From: an uncultured Flavobacteriaceae bacterium
Lineage (GTDB): Bacteria; Bacteroidota; Bacteroidia; Flavobacteriales; Flavobacteriaceae
Reading direction: 5' to 3'
Length of the DNA: 64,000 nt
NCBI GenBank assembly: GCA_947494205.1
Contig: CANLUH010000002.1
Location: 372,001 to 436,000 of the forward strand
Shown: one piece after another, positions 1 through 9,601 of the stretch
How the letters are laid out: every line of letters starts with the position of its first letter
Position numbering within the stretch: the stretch's first letter is position 1
Notes under the pieces: generated by a model
The model's database searches: none
What the model saw: only the letters and a program-made list of their open reading frames with translations
Told to the model about the DNA's origin: nothing
Position numbers and translations under genes: made by a program

Positions 1-3000
1 ATACAGTAGAAATTGATGAGAAAATAGAAGCTTTTACTCGTCCGTTTAATTTAGCAGAAGATGTATTAATTAGAGTAGGTGTTATAGCTGTAGAAGAGAA
101 AGGTTACATTGTTATGTTCGATATGCATCATATTATTACAGATGGTGTGTCTCAAAACATATTAATAAATGAGTTTTTCGAATTGTATAATGGTAATACA
201 TTAATACCTTTAAAACTTAGTTACAAAGACTATTGCGAGTGGCAGCACAGCACAGTTTATAACAAAACAATTACGACCCAAAAAGAATTTTGGAATGCGC
301 AATTTGAAGAAGAAGTTTCGCCATTAGAATTGCCAACAGATTATACTAGACCAGTTTTAAAAAGCGATAAAGGTGCAGCTTTAAATTTTGAATGTTCTGA
401 AACGATAACCAACCAATTACAAACTATAGCGAAACAAGAAAATACAACACTTTTTGCAGTCTTATTGAGTGTTTATAGTGTTTTGTTAAGTAAACTATCT
501 AATCAAGAAGATATAGTAATTGGTACGCCTGTAGCTGGAAGAACGCATAATGATTTAGAAGGCATATTAGGTCTGTTCGTAAATACGTTAGCATTACGAA
601 GCTACCCTAAAGGAATACTGTCTTTTAAAGCATTTTTAAATGAAGTAAAAGCGACAACACTAGAAAGTTTTGAAAACCAAGATTACCAATTAGAAACCTT
701 AATAGAAGATTTAGAAGTTACTAGAGATACAAGTAGAAATCCGCTGTTTGATGTGATGTTCTCACTTCAAAATTTTAATGATGTAGGAGAAACTGTAGAC
801 GGCTTAGAATTTAAACAATATAGAGATATTAATGATTATTCAAAGTTTGATCAAACATTAACTTGTACAGAAACAGATGGAAAATTAGTATTTAATTTTC
901 AATACAGTACCGCTTTATATAAAGAAGAAACGATAAAGCATTTTGTAAGTTATTTTAAAGCGATTATTGATGCTTTAACTAAGGATACTACTATCGCGAT
1001 AAAAGACATTTCTATTCTATCAAGTGATGAGTTAGTAGTATTAAATGAGTTCAACAATACAAAAGCTGATTTCCCACAAAACAAAACAATCATTGAGTTA
1101 TTTGAAAATCAAGTAGCGCAAACCCCAAACAATATTGCTGTAGTTTGTGGAAAAGAACGTATTACATACAAGGACCTAAATGCAAAAGCTAATGGTATAG
1201 CAAACCTTATTATTAACCAATGTGAGGATCAACCAAATAATACTATAGGGTTATTATTTAATTCTAGTATTACTATGGTGGCGAGTATTTTAGGAGTTTT
1301 AAAATCTGGAAATAATTATTTACCATTATCACCAGAAGCACCTACAGAACGTAATAACTACATATTAGAAGATGCAAAAGCAACACTATTACTTTTAGAT
1401 GAGACATTAAGTGAAAATGAAAATTGTAGTGCTTTAAATTTTAAGAAAGACGCCATTATTACTGTAGGAAGAGATACTATAAAAAGTATTAAAACAAATC
1501 CTACTAATGGAAAAACAAGCAAAGATTTAATCTATATTATTTATACTTCAGGAACAACAGGGAAACCAAAAGGTGTTGCTGTAAAAGAAGAAGGTATTGT
1601 TAATTATATTCACTGGAGAATACAAAACTATGCCTTAACAGAACACGATGTTACATTACAGTTATTATCATATCATTTCGATGGGTACGGTTGTAATTTC
1701 TATCCTGCATTGTTATCTGGTGGAACACTCGTTAAAATTGAAAACGAGCAACGCTTAAATTTAGAACATATAGCAGATGTTATTTTAGAAGAAGCGGTAA
1801 CAACAACATTAATAACACCTAGTATTTATGATGCTTTATTAAAGGCACTTGTTAAAAGAGATAAAAAACCAGTATTTAAAACCATAGTTTTAGGAGGAGA
1901 AAAATCTAATGCAGCGTTAATAAAAGCAAGTAAAGTCGCTTTTCCTGAAGTCACTATTTGTAATGAATATGGTCCAACCGAAGCTTCGGTTGCAATCACT
2001 CAGAAAACAGGTTTAACAGAAGAGAACTATACCAATATTGGAAGCCCAATTGCTAATACAGAAATATACATATTAGATGCTTATAAAAACTTAGTCCCAG
2101 TTGGAGTGTCTGGAGAGCTTTGTGTTTCTGGTGTAAACTTGGCAGAGGGTTATGTTAATAATTTAGAACTAACAAAAGAGCAATTTATAGACCATCCATT
2201 TAAAACAGGACAAAAACTATACAAAACTGGCGATTTAGTGAAGTGGCTACCAAATGGAGACATCAATTATATTAGTAGAATAGACGACCAAGTAAAAATA
2301 CGAGGCTATAGAATAGAATTAGGCGCAATAGAAAACACTTTAACTAAACAATCGGCTATAACACAGGCTGTTGTTATTGTAAAAGGAGAAGACGTTAATA
2401 AACACTTAATTGCTTATTTAGTAACCGAAAGTGATTTAAAACCGGAAACGATTGTACAACACTTGCAGCAGGATTTACCAGATTATATGATTCCGTCACA
2501 TTTTGTAATGCTTGAAACTTTACCAATAACAAGCAACGGTAAAATAGATACTAAACGTTTGCCGCTACCAGATTTAATAGGTACAGATACTTATAGCGCA
2601 CCAACAAATACAATAGAAGAGGAGCTAACCGTAATTTGGTCTAAACTTATTACAATTGAAGCTAATAAAATAAGTACAAACAAAAGCTTTTTCGAATTAG
2701 GAGGGCACTCATTAAAGGTAATGGAGTTAACGACTGCTATTTATAAAGCATTTGGAGCAAAAATTGGAATTTCAGAAGTCTTTACAAACCCAACCATTCA
2801 GCAAATAGCGGCACTTATTAAAACAAAAGACAGTACAGAATATACACGTATTCCTAAAAGTACGATTGCAGAATATTATCCAGCTGCTCCAGCTCAAAAG
2901 CGAATGTATTTAACATACATACAGAATAAACAAAGTACATTTTATAATATACCAGCAGTTATTCCTATAACTGAAGATATTTCAGTAGCATTAATAAAAA

Positions 3001-4202
3001 ATACAATTACACAATTAATAGAGCGTCATGAAAGTTTAAGAACAATTTTTAAACTTAATAATGAAGAGCTTGTTCAAAAAGTTATAGATGTAGTAGATTT
3101 TACTATTGAAGAAACCAAAGCAATTGAAGATACTAAATTAGAGACTGTTATCAGAAATGCTATACAACCATTTAATCTTGAAAACGAGATACCTGTGCGT
3201 TCTCATGTCTTTGAAACTGTAAGTAACGAACGTTATCTGTTAATAGATATACATCATATTGCATGCGATCAAAAATCGTCGTTACTATTAAATGAGGAGT
3301 TCAATCAATTAATAGCAGGCGCAAAACTAACAGAACAAGCCATACAGTATAAAGATTATGCGGTTTGGATGACTAAAAAAATAGCCTCGAATGCTATAAA
3401 CGCACAAAAAGAGTATTGGTTAAATATATTATCTAAAAATTTACCGCTATTAAATCTAAAAACAGATTTCGAGAGACCAGCGTTTAAAACCTTTGCAGGA
3501 GATTCGCTATTCTTTACTATAGATGGAGATTATACTACAAGAATTAATGCGTTTACAAATGCACAACAGATAACACCAACTAATTATTTACTAGGCACTT
3601 ATTTTGTTTTATTGTCTAAGTTATCTGAACAACAAGATATTGTAATTGGTTCTCCAGTAGCTGGAAGGAATCATCCAGATATTGAAGCTATGATTGGTAT
3701 GTTCTCTAATACATTAGTATTTAGATCTAAACCTTTAGGCGAATTAACGTTTATAGAGTATATAAAAGAAGTACAAACCATAACATTAGAAGCTTTTGAT
3801 AATCAAGAATACCAATTCGATGATTTAGTAGAAGATTTGAATATCCCTAAAAGTGGTTCTAGAAACCCAATATTCGATGCTTGTTTTAATGTTTTAACCA
3901 ATGAGAGTACCATTGAAACAGAAGCGAATCCATTAAATTTTGAATCTGCAAACGCAAAATTCGATTTACTATTAGGAGGCGCTATATCTAAAACAGAAAT
4001 AGAATTATTCTTTGAATTTTCTACAGAGTTATTCAAAAAAGAAACCATTGAGAAATACGTACAGTATTACCAAGAAATTATAATTAAAACCCTAGAAAAC
4101 CCTTCAGTAAAATTAAAAGATATTACTGTGTTATCTCAAAAAGATGCAGAAGCTATTCTGTCTTTTTCACAGATAACTAATACAGAAGAATACGATTTTT
4201 AG
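1..4202 (+). CDS. Nonribosomal peptide synthetase, C(partial)-A-T-C, 5' end outside window
   Basis: The reading frame is open to the left edge (first full codon at 3), so the gene starts outside the window; 1399 residues are visible. Domains in order: the second half of a condensation (C) domain with an intact HHxxxDG motif near 124; a full adenylation (A) domain with the TSGTTGKPKG nucleotide loop (about 1550), NEYGPTE (about 1965), YKTGDL (about 2220) and the NGKID lysine (about 2535); a carrier domain with GGHSLK (Ser codon 2709-2711); and a second C domain (about 2870-4140) that ends the protein. My reading of the A-domain pocket is D-G-C-L-V-G-E-V-A-K, which I cannot assign. The terminal C domain reads HHIACDQ (3252-3272), with Gln replacing the usual Gly. 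The protein stops inside the C-A linker at a T5 run, and homology continues in the -1 frame into the next gene, so the two may be one gene. It probably adds one residue, then condenses the chain onto the unit loaded by the next protein. Confidence 0.95.
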   Translation, partial: TVEIDEKIEAFTRPFNLAEDVLIRVGVIAVEEKGYIVMFDMHHIITDGVSQNILINEFFELYNGNTLIPLKLSYKDYCEWQHSTVYNKTITTQKEFWNAQFEEEVSPLELPTDYTRPVLKSDKGAALNFECSETITNQLQTIAKQENTTLFAVLLSVYSVLLSKLSNQEDIVIGTPVAGRTHNDLEGILGLFVNTLALRSYPKGILSFKAFLNEVKATTLESFENQDYQLETLIEDLEVTRDTSRNPLFDVMFSLQNFNDVGETVDGLEFKQYRDINDYSKFDQTLTCTETDGKLVFNFQYSTALYKEETIKHFVSYFKAIIDALTKDTTIAIKDISILSSDELVVLNEFNNTKADFPQNKTIIELFENQVAQTPNNIAVVCGKERITYKDLNAKANGIANLIINQCEDQPNNTIGLLFNSSITMVASILGVLKSGNNYLPLSPEAPTERNNYILEDAKATLLLLDETLSENENCSALNFKKDAIITVGRDTIKSIKTNPTNGKTSKDLIYIIYTSGTTGKPKGVAVKEEGIVNYIHWRIQNYALTEHDVTLQLLSYHFDGYGCNFYPALLSGGTLVKIENEQRLNLEHIADVILEEAVTTTLITPSIYDALLKALVKRDKKPVFKTIVLGGEKSNAALIKASKVAFPEVTICNEYGPTEASVAITQKTGLTEENYTNIGSPIANTEIYILDAYKNLVPVGVSGELCVSGVNLAEGYVNNLELTKEQFIDHPFKTGQKLYKTGDLVKWLPNGDINYISRIDDQVKIRGYRIELGAIENTLTKQSAITQAVVIVKGEDVNKHLIAYLVTESDLKPETIVQHLQQDLPDYMIPSHFVMLETLPITSNGKIDTKRLPLPDLIGTDTYSAPTNTIEEELTVIWSKLITIEANKISTNKSFFELGGHSLKVMELTTAIYKAFGAKIGISEVFTNPTIQQIAALIKTKDSTEYTRIPKSTIAEYYPAAPAQKRMYLTYIQNKQSTFYNIPAVIPITEDISVALIKNTITQLIERHESLRTIFKLNNEELVQKVIDVVDFTIEETKAIEDTKLETVIRNAIQPFNLENEIPVRSHVFETVSNERYLLIDIHHIACDQKSSLLLNEEFNQLIAGAKLTEQAIQYKDYAVWMTKKIASNAINAQKEYWLNILSKNLPLLNLKTDFERPAFKTFAGDSLFFTIDGDYTTRINAFTNAQQITPTNYLLGTYFVLLSKLSEQQDIVIGSPVAGRNHPDIEAMIGMFSNTLVFRSKPLGELTFIEYIKEVQTITLEAFDNQEYQFDDLVEDLNIPKSGSRNPIFDACFNVLTNESTIETEANPLNFESANAKFDLLLGGAISKTEIELFFEFSTELFKKETIEKYVQYYQEIIIKTLENPSVKLKDITVLSQKDAEAILSFSQITNTEEYDF

Positions 4203-4225
4203 TCCAAAGAAAATACACATTTAAT
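4196..4225 (+). other. Gene junction at T5 homopolymer; -1 frame stays open into next gene
   Basis: The upstream gene ends GAT TTT TAG within a run of five T (4196-4200). Slipping back one base, or adding one T, gives TTA GTC CAA and an open frame straight into the ATG at 4226. The residues encoded before that ATG resemble the normal C-A linker. It could be a real gene fission, a slippage site or a sequencing indel. Confidence 0.6.
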
Positions 4226-7200
4226 ATGTTTAAAAATAATCAATCGAACACTATAGCATTAACAGTAAATGAGCAACAATTTACTTATGCATCTATTTAC
4301 AATAAGGCTAATGCCATTGCGAACGCATTAATAGAGAGTAACGTAAAACAAAGAGCTATTGTAACCACACATTTACCGTATGGCTACGATTTAATATGTA
4401 GTATGCTTGCTATTTGGAAAATTGGAGCAACACATTATCAAGCGCCAGTTTATACAGCAAATGGCATATTAACGTCTAATATGCTATCTGTAAACTCTAA
4501 AGTAGTATTAACTGAAAATGATACAGTTATTAGTACTGCTAAAATTATAAATGTAAAAAGAATAGAAGGAGAAGCAGTAGATTCAGATTTTGAAATTATA
4601 CCAAATACAATCGTATCTGTGCTTCCAAAAGCCATAAATAATGCGGTACCAAGTACAGCAGTACTATCTATAGAAAAGCTAACGAGTTGGTTAGGGTTTA
4701 CTAAAAATGCATTAAAAATTGATTTTAGTAATCTCCTTGTTTTAGATAGTGAGAGAACAACAGTAAATTTCCCTATTTGGATGAATACATTCAACAACAA
4801 TGGTTGCATAAATGTAATAGAGTCTATTAGTAAAGGTGCTAAAGTTTCAGAAGTCTTAAAAACATTAGAAAATACAAATGCTACAACTTTAGTTTGCGAT
4901 TTAAGAGATTTACAATCTATTGTAGAAAACCCTTCAAATTGTAATAGTTTAAAAGCATTACATAATATTGTTACCATTGGAGAACAATGTTTTGATGCTA
5001 CGGCATTAAAAGAATTTCTAAAAGAAAATAACGTTAAATGGTATAATTTATATGGATTTCCAGAAATAGGAATGATAACAACGCCATTTAAAGAGGAATC
5101 TGGAGCTATTTATCACATTGGGAAACAGTTTATAAACACACAATCGTTTGTTTTAAATAATGAGGCTAAAATATGTACTCTAAACACCTTTGGAGCATTA
5201 CATACAAACAATACAGGTATAATAACATATAAGTCTAAAAGTATACAGACCGAATATGCAGAAGACCAACTAATAAATACAGGCTATACAGCGAGGCTTA
5301 ATGATAAAGGTTTTTTTAGTTTTAAAGTAGAAGCGCCAAATATGGTAACTTTAAATGGTTATCGTATACATGTTAAATACTTAACGGCATTAATTTTAAA
5401 CTCTGGTTTTGTGCATGACGTTTATTGTTACAGTAACAATAAAAATGAAGAAGAAACGCTAATTGCTTATGTAATACCAAGTGCAGAGTATTCTGAAAAA
5501 GAATTACAAGTATACTTACAACAGTATTTACCAAATAATAGTTTACCAATTTGTATTGCTGAAGTTTTAATATTGCCATACACAAATGAAGGAGAGGTAG
5601 CTGTAGAGCAATTATTAAATGAAACTATTGTAAATACAACTACAGTAAAAACAATAGAACAAGCGGTGAATGCTATTCCAGAAATTAATACAGCTGCTGT
5701 TAAAGCCTATAACCAATTTAAGGCAGAAGAAACCTTTCATATTTGGGATATTCCTGTACCACAATCTAAATATTTAAAAGAGGAAAATAATAGCCTTATA
5801 GACAATAAAACGGTTACAGATGCCAATTTACCAGATGCGCTTTTAGTAGGTGAATCCTTACCAAAAGATGCTAATGCACCGAAACAATTATCGGATATCT
5901 TATTAGCAACCTCTAAAAACCACGCAGAAGAAACAATAATCTGTATTGATGAAAAAGGAGAAAGAGTCTCTATACAATATAAAGACCTATTAGAAAAAGC
6001 AAAATGTGTTGCAGAAGGATTAAAAGCACAAGGCGTTAAACCTCAAGATAAAGTTATTTTACAATTTATAAGTCTAGAACAGTATTTTCAAGCTTTTTGG
6101 GCGTGTCAATTATTAGGCGCCATTACCGTTCCTTTTGGTGTGCCAAAATCGTATGGTAAAAATAACGAAACCGATACCTTATTGGGGATTTGGGAGATGT
6201 TAGATCGCCCATATTTTTTATCGTTTAAAGACAATGAGAATAACTTAAAAGCATTGCATAACGATTTTAACATACTATCATTAGAAACCATTAAAGGTAA
6301 TGCTTCTTTACAAGACATACACCGTTGTAACCCACAAGATACAGCAGTAATATTATTTACTTCGGGAAGTACAGGTTTACCAAAAGGCGTAACACAATCG
6401 CATCAAAATATTATTGATAGAACAAGAAGTTCTATAGATTTCTATAATCTTAAACATACAGAAGTAACAGTAAATTGGTTTCCTGTAGAGCATGTTGTTG
6501 GGTTATTTATGTTTCATATTAAAGAAGTATATCTAGGCTGTAAACAAGTACATATTAAGGCTAATTACATTATGGGCGATATGCTACGTTGGTTAGATTT
6601 AGTATCTGAATACAACGCAACAATGACGTGGGCTCCAAACTTTGCATTTGGTTTAGTGGCAGACTTAGTGGTAAAAGATACCAGTAGAACATGGGATTTT
6701 TCTAATCTTAGAATTAATATTAATGCAGGAGAGACCTTAACCGAAGAGTCTTCGAAACGATTCCTTAAAGTATTAGAAAAATACAATATGGGATACAATG
6801 TGATGCAACCAGAATGGGGAATGTCTGAAACCTGCTCTGCTATATTAGCATCTACAAATCTTAGTACAGAAGATAAAGCAGGTGTTATTTACATTAAAAA
6901 AGGTTCTTTATCGGGCATTTTAGAAGCTTCTAAAGATAAAAAAGATGCTATAAGTTTTGTTGATTTAGGTCGTGTTTATAAAGGAATTTCATTACGTATA
7001 GTCGATCAGTCTAATACCCTTGTTAAAGAACGAAGAATAGGAAAACTACAGGTAAAAGGGATTTGTATAACGCCAGGGTATTACAAAAACGATAAAGTTA
7101 ATAATGAAGTCTTTGTTGGAGATGGTTGGTTCGATACGGGAGATTTAGCTTTTATATACAATAAAGGGGTATACTTTGCAGGACGAACAAAAAACATTAT

Positions 7201-9529
7201 TGTAATTAATGGTATTAATTATAATAATATAGAAATAGAAACTACTGTTGAAGAATTAGAAAACGTAGAAAAATCATTTGTTATAGCATGTGCCGTAAAA
7301 GATAGAGTAACCTACGAAGAACGTTTAGCCATCTTTTATAATTCGCAATTAGAAGACGCTACAGAAATAGCACAACAAATTAGTGAGATACGCTCGTATA
7401 TTATGCAAAAAATTGGTGTTAATACCGATTATATTGTGCCTATAGAACAAGAGGATATACCAAAAACAGCTATAGGGAAATTACAACGTGTAAAAATGTC
7501 TGCACAATTCGAATTAGGTGTTTTTGATGAGATCATTAAAACATACGATAAAATTCAGAATAACGATAAAGTGATTCCGCAATGGTTCGATAGTTTAGAG
7601 TGGCAACCAAAACAGCTAAACAATCAAAACAGCATAAACAATAAGCATGCGCTTATTATTTCGGAAGATGAAGACATCTTAAATGAACCCCTAACTTCAA
7701 CTTTAAAAGCAGAAGGTTATCAAAATGTAATTGAAGTAAAACATCAAGATACTTTCGATTTCTCTAACGCTATTCAATGGATCGAATTATTTAATCAAGT
7801 CAACCTTAAAATAGAAGAAGAAGCAATTCTAGACATTTTCTATCTTTCAAAATACAATAGTAAAACAACAGATGCTAAAGTATTAGAAAGTGATGCGTAT
7901 AGCTATTTACAAGACATCAGCTATATTAAAAATTTAGTAGCAGCATATTCGCAAATGTATACGCTTTCTAGTCATTTATATGTTGTAACAACGAATGCAC
8001 AGCAAGTAAAAACAGCAGACACGATTAATTATAAAAAAGGATGGTTAACAGGTTTTATACAAGCATTAACTGCTGAACAACAAAAATTAAAACCAACACT
8101 TATTGATTTTAATAATGATAATCATTTGGAAAACGCTATAAAATTAGTTGCAGAAGCTAAAAACCCTTCAACATTTAATAGTATAGCTTATAGAAATGGG
8201 CAACGCTATATTCCAGTATTTAAAAAACAAGATATTATTAAAAGTGTACAAGACGATTTACCGTTAAAAGAGAATGGTATTTATATTGTAACAGGAGGAC
8301 TTGGAGGCGTAGGAACAATAGTGTCGCGTTGGTTAATAGAAACACTAAATGCGAAGTTATTAGTAATAGGAAGAACAGATTTAGGATCTGAAACCATAAC
8401 AGCAGATGACAGTAGAATAAGTAACTTAAAATTGTTACAAGCATTAAGTGATACTGTTATCTATAAACATGGAAATATTACCGATTTTGAGTTTCTTAAA
8501 AACTGTAAAACCGAAATCACCGAAACTTGGCAACAACCTATAGATGGGATACTACATTTAGCAGGAGAAGGAAACCTAACCAATCATTTTAAAGCTATAA
8601 ATGATCATTATGTAATTAATGAAGATGAGCAGTATTATAACAGAGTAATGAGTCCAAAATCTGAAGGTGCTCTACAATTACATAAACTTATCGAAGACGA
8701 AAAAGAGGCACTTTACATAGCATTCTCATCGGTAATGAGTCATTTTGGTGGCGCTACATTTAGTGCTTATGCAGGCGCAAATAGTAATTTAGATGCGTTT
8801 TGTAATTATAGATTAGCTAAAGGTTATAAAAACACATACTGCTTAAATTGGAGTTCTTGGGATAATATAGGAATGAGTAGCGATATTAATATTAGTATTA
8901 ATAGCATTTCAGACTTTAAACAAATAAGTAAGGTTAATGGGATTTATTCATTAATCTTGGCATTACGCTCTAATATTAAACATTTGTTTATAGGTTTAAA
9001 TCAAGAGTCACCAAATAAATGTCGTTTATCTCTAGAAAATAAAAATATAGAAAATGGTATTAAAGTGTATTATGAAGCGACTACTGATGTTAAAAAAGAG
9101 ACTATAAAGCAAACGCTTAAAACAAAGTTGTCGTCTAAAAATAAAGACTATATAAATACAACAGCTTTTATACCTGTAGAGACTATTCCTTTTACCAATG
9201 GAGAAGTTGATTTTAAACAATTAGAAGCATTGCATAACAGTAGTAATAGATTAGAATTAGAAGCACCAGAGACTGAAGTACAAAAAAGACTGTGTACTAT
9301 GTTTAAAGACATTCTAGATACAGGAAACGTTGGTGTAAATAGTAACTTTTTCGAACTAGGGGGAAACTCTTTACAAGCAACATTGCTAATTGTTCGTTTG
9401 AATAAAAACTTTGAAGTAGACGTTTCTCAATCCGATTTCTATTCTAATCCAACTGTATCCTTTTTAGCTGAAAAAATTGAAGAATTATTGGAAGCTAAAG
9501 AAGATGAAATGGAAAGCATTATTATTTAA
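4226..9529 (+). CDS. NRPS-like protein: pseudo-adenylation, acyl/keto-acid ligase-type A, ketoreductase, carrier
   Basis: 1767 residues. The first ~460 (4226 to about 5640) follow the A-domain fold, with remnants NLYGFPE, INTGY and NGYRI, but lack the nucleotide loop, the TGD aspartate and the A10 lysine, so they cannot be catalytic. A second, complete ligase domain (about 5890-7560) has TSGSTGLPKG (about 6360) and a PVEHVVGLFMFH stretch that, from memory, resembles the first A domain of bacillaene PksJ. Next is a two-part SDR ketoreductase: GGLGGVG at about 8296, then the Ser and YAGAN residues (Tyr codon 8768-8770). A carrier domain with GGNSLQ follows (Ser codon 9368-9370). An A-KR-T unit usually activates an alpha-keto acid and reduces it to a hydroxy acid, which the upstream C domain would join as an ester. 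This is inferred. The acidic tail KEDEMES may dock to the TubC-type domain of the next protein. A -1 shift at 4196-4200 would fuse it to the preceding gene. Confidence 0.93.
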   Translation: MFKNNQSNTIALTVNEQQFTYASIYNKANAIANALIESNVKQRAIVTTHLPYGYDLICSMLAIWKIGATHYQAPVYTANGILTSNMLSVNSKVVLTENDTVISTAKIINVKRIEGEAVDSDFEIIPNTIVSVLPKAINNAVPSTAVLSIEKLTSWLGFTKNALKIDFSNLLVLDSERTTVNFPIWMNTFNNNGCINVIESISKGAKVSEVLKTLENTNATTLVCDLRDLQSIVENPSNCNSLKALHNIVTIGEQCFDATALKEFLKENNVKWYNLYGFPEIGMITTPFKEESGAIYHIGKQFINTQSFVLNNEAKICTLNTFGALHTNNTGIITYKSKSIQTEYAEDQLINTGYTARLNDKGFFSFKVEAPNMVTLNGYRIHVKYLTALILNSGFVHDVYCYSNNKNEEETLIAYVIPSAEYSEKELQVYLQQYLPNNSLPICIAEVLILPYTNEGEVAVEQLLNETIVNTTTVKTIEQAVNAIPEINTAAVKAYNQFKAEETFHIWDIPVPQSKYLKEENNSLIDNKTVTDANLPDALLVGESLPKDANAPKQLSDILLATSKNHAEETIICIDEKGERVSIQYKDLLEKAKCVAEGLKAQGVKPQDKVILQFISLEQYFQAFWACQLLGAITVPFGVPKSYGKNNETDTLLGIWEMLDRPYFLSFKDNENNLKALHNDFNILSLETIKGNASLQDIHRCNPQDTAVILFTSGSTGLPKGVTQSHQNIIDRTRSSIDFYNLKHTEVTVNWFPVEHVVGLFMFHIKEVYLGCKQVHIKANYIMGDMLRWLDLVSEYNATMTWAPNFAFGLVADLVVKDTSRTWDFSNLRININAGETLTEESSKRFLKVLEKYNMGYNVMQPEWGMSETCSAILASTNLSTEDKAGVIYIKKGSLSGILEASKDKKDAISFVDLGRVYKGISLRIVDQSNTLVKERRIGKLQVKGICITPGYYKNDKVNNEVFVGDGWFDTGDLAFIYNKGVYFAGRTKNIIVINGINYNNIEIETTVEELENVEKSFVIACAVKDRVTYEERLAIFYNSQLEDATEIAQQISEIRSYIMQKIGVNTDYIVPIEQEDIPKTAIGKLQRVKMSAQFELGVFDEIIKTYDKIQNNDKVIPQWFDSLEWQPKQLNNQNSINNKHALIISEDEDILNEPLTSTLKAEGYQNVIEVKHQDTFDFSNAIQWIELFNQVNLKIEEEAILDIFYLSKYNSKTTDAKVLESDAYSYLQDISYIKNLVAAYSQMYTLSSHLYVVTTNAQQVKTADTINYKKGWLTGFIQALTAEQQKLKPTLIDFNNDNHLENAIKLVAEAKNPSTFNSIAYRNGQRYIPVFKKQDIIKSVQDDLPLKENGIYIVTGGLGGVGTIVSRWLIETLNAKLLVIGRTDLGSETITADDSRISNLKLLQALSDTVIYKHGNITDFEFLKNCKTEITETWQQPIDGILHLAGEGNLTNHFKAINDHYVINEDEQYYNRVMSPKSEGALQLHKLIEDEKEALYIAFSSVMSHFGGATFSAYAGANSNLDAFCNYRLAKGYKNTYCLNWSSWDNIGMSSDINISINSISDFKQISKVNGIYSLILALRSNIKHLFIGLNQESPNKCRLSLENKNIENGIKVYYEATTDVKKETIKQTLKTKLSSKNKDYINTTAFIPVETIPFTNGEVDFKQLEALHNSSNRLELEAPETEVQKRLCTMFKDILDTGNVGVNSNFFELGGNSLQATLLIVRLNKNFEVDVSQSDFYSNPTVSFLAEKIEELLEAKEDEMESIII

Positions 9530-9554
9530 TAAATAACCTCTTAATATATATTTA

Positions 9555-9590
9555 GTATATGCAGTGATATGAAAATATCACTGCATATAC
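9555..9590 (+). repeat. Perfect 16-bp inverted repeat with GAAA loop between two NRPS genes
   Basis: Arms 9555-9570 and 9575-9590 are exactly complementary around a four-base GAAA loop. No T tract follows on either strand, so it does not look like an intrinsic terminator. It contains the ATG at 9569 and ends 12 bases before the ATG at 9602. It could be an mRNA processing or stability element, or could set translation of the last synthetase. The location is certain; the function is inferred. Confidence 0.85.
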
Positions 9591-9601
9591 CTATAACAAT
9601 T

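Noticed and set aside
3803-4977. Minus-strand ORFs (81 and 175 residues) over the synthetases
   Set aside because: They lie antisense to conserved A- and C-domain codons, with no start context or homology.
9569-9601. ATG 9569 as start of the last synthetase
   Set aside because: It lies in the middle of a perfect hairpin, and the TubC-type domain begins cleanly at ATG 9602.
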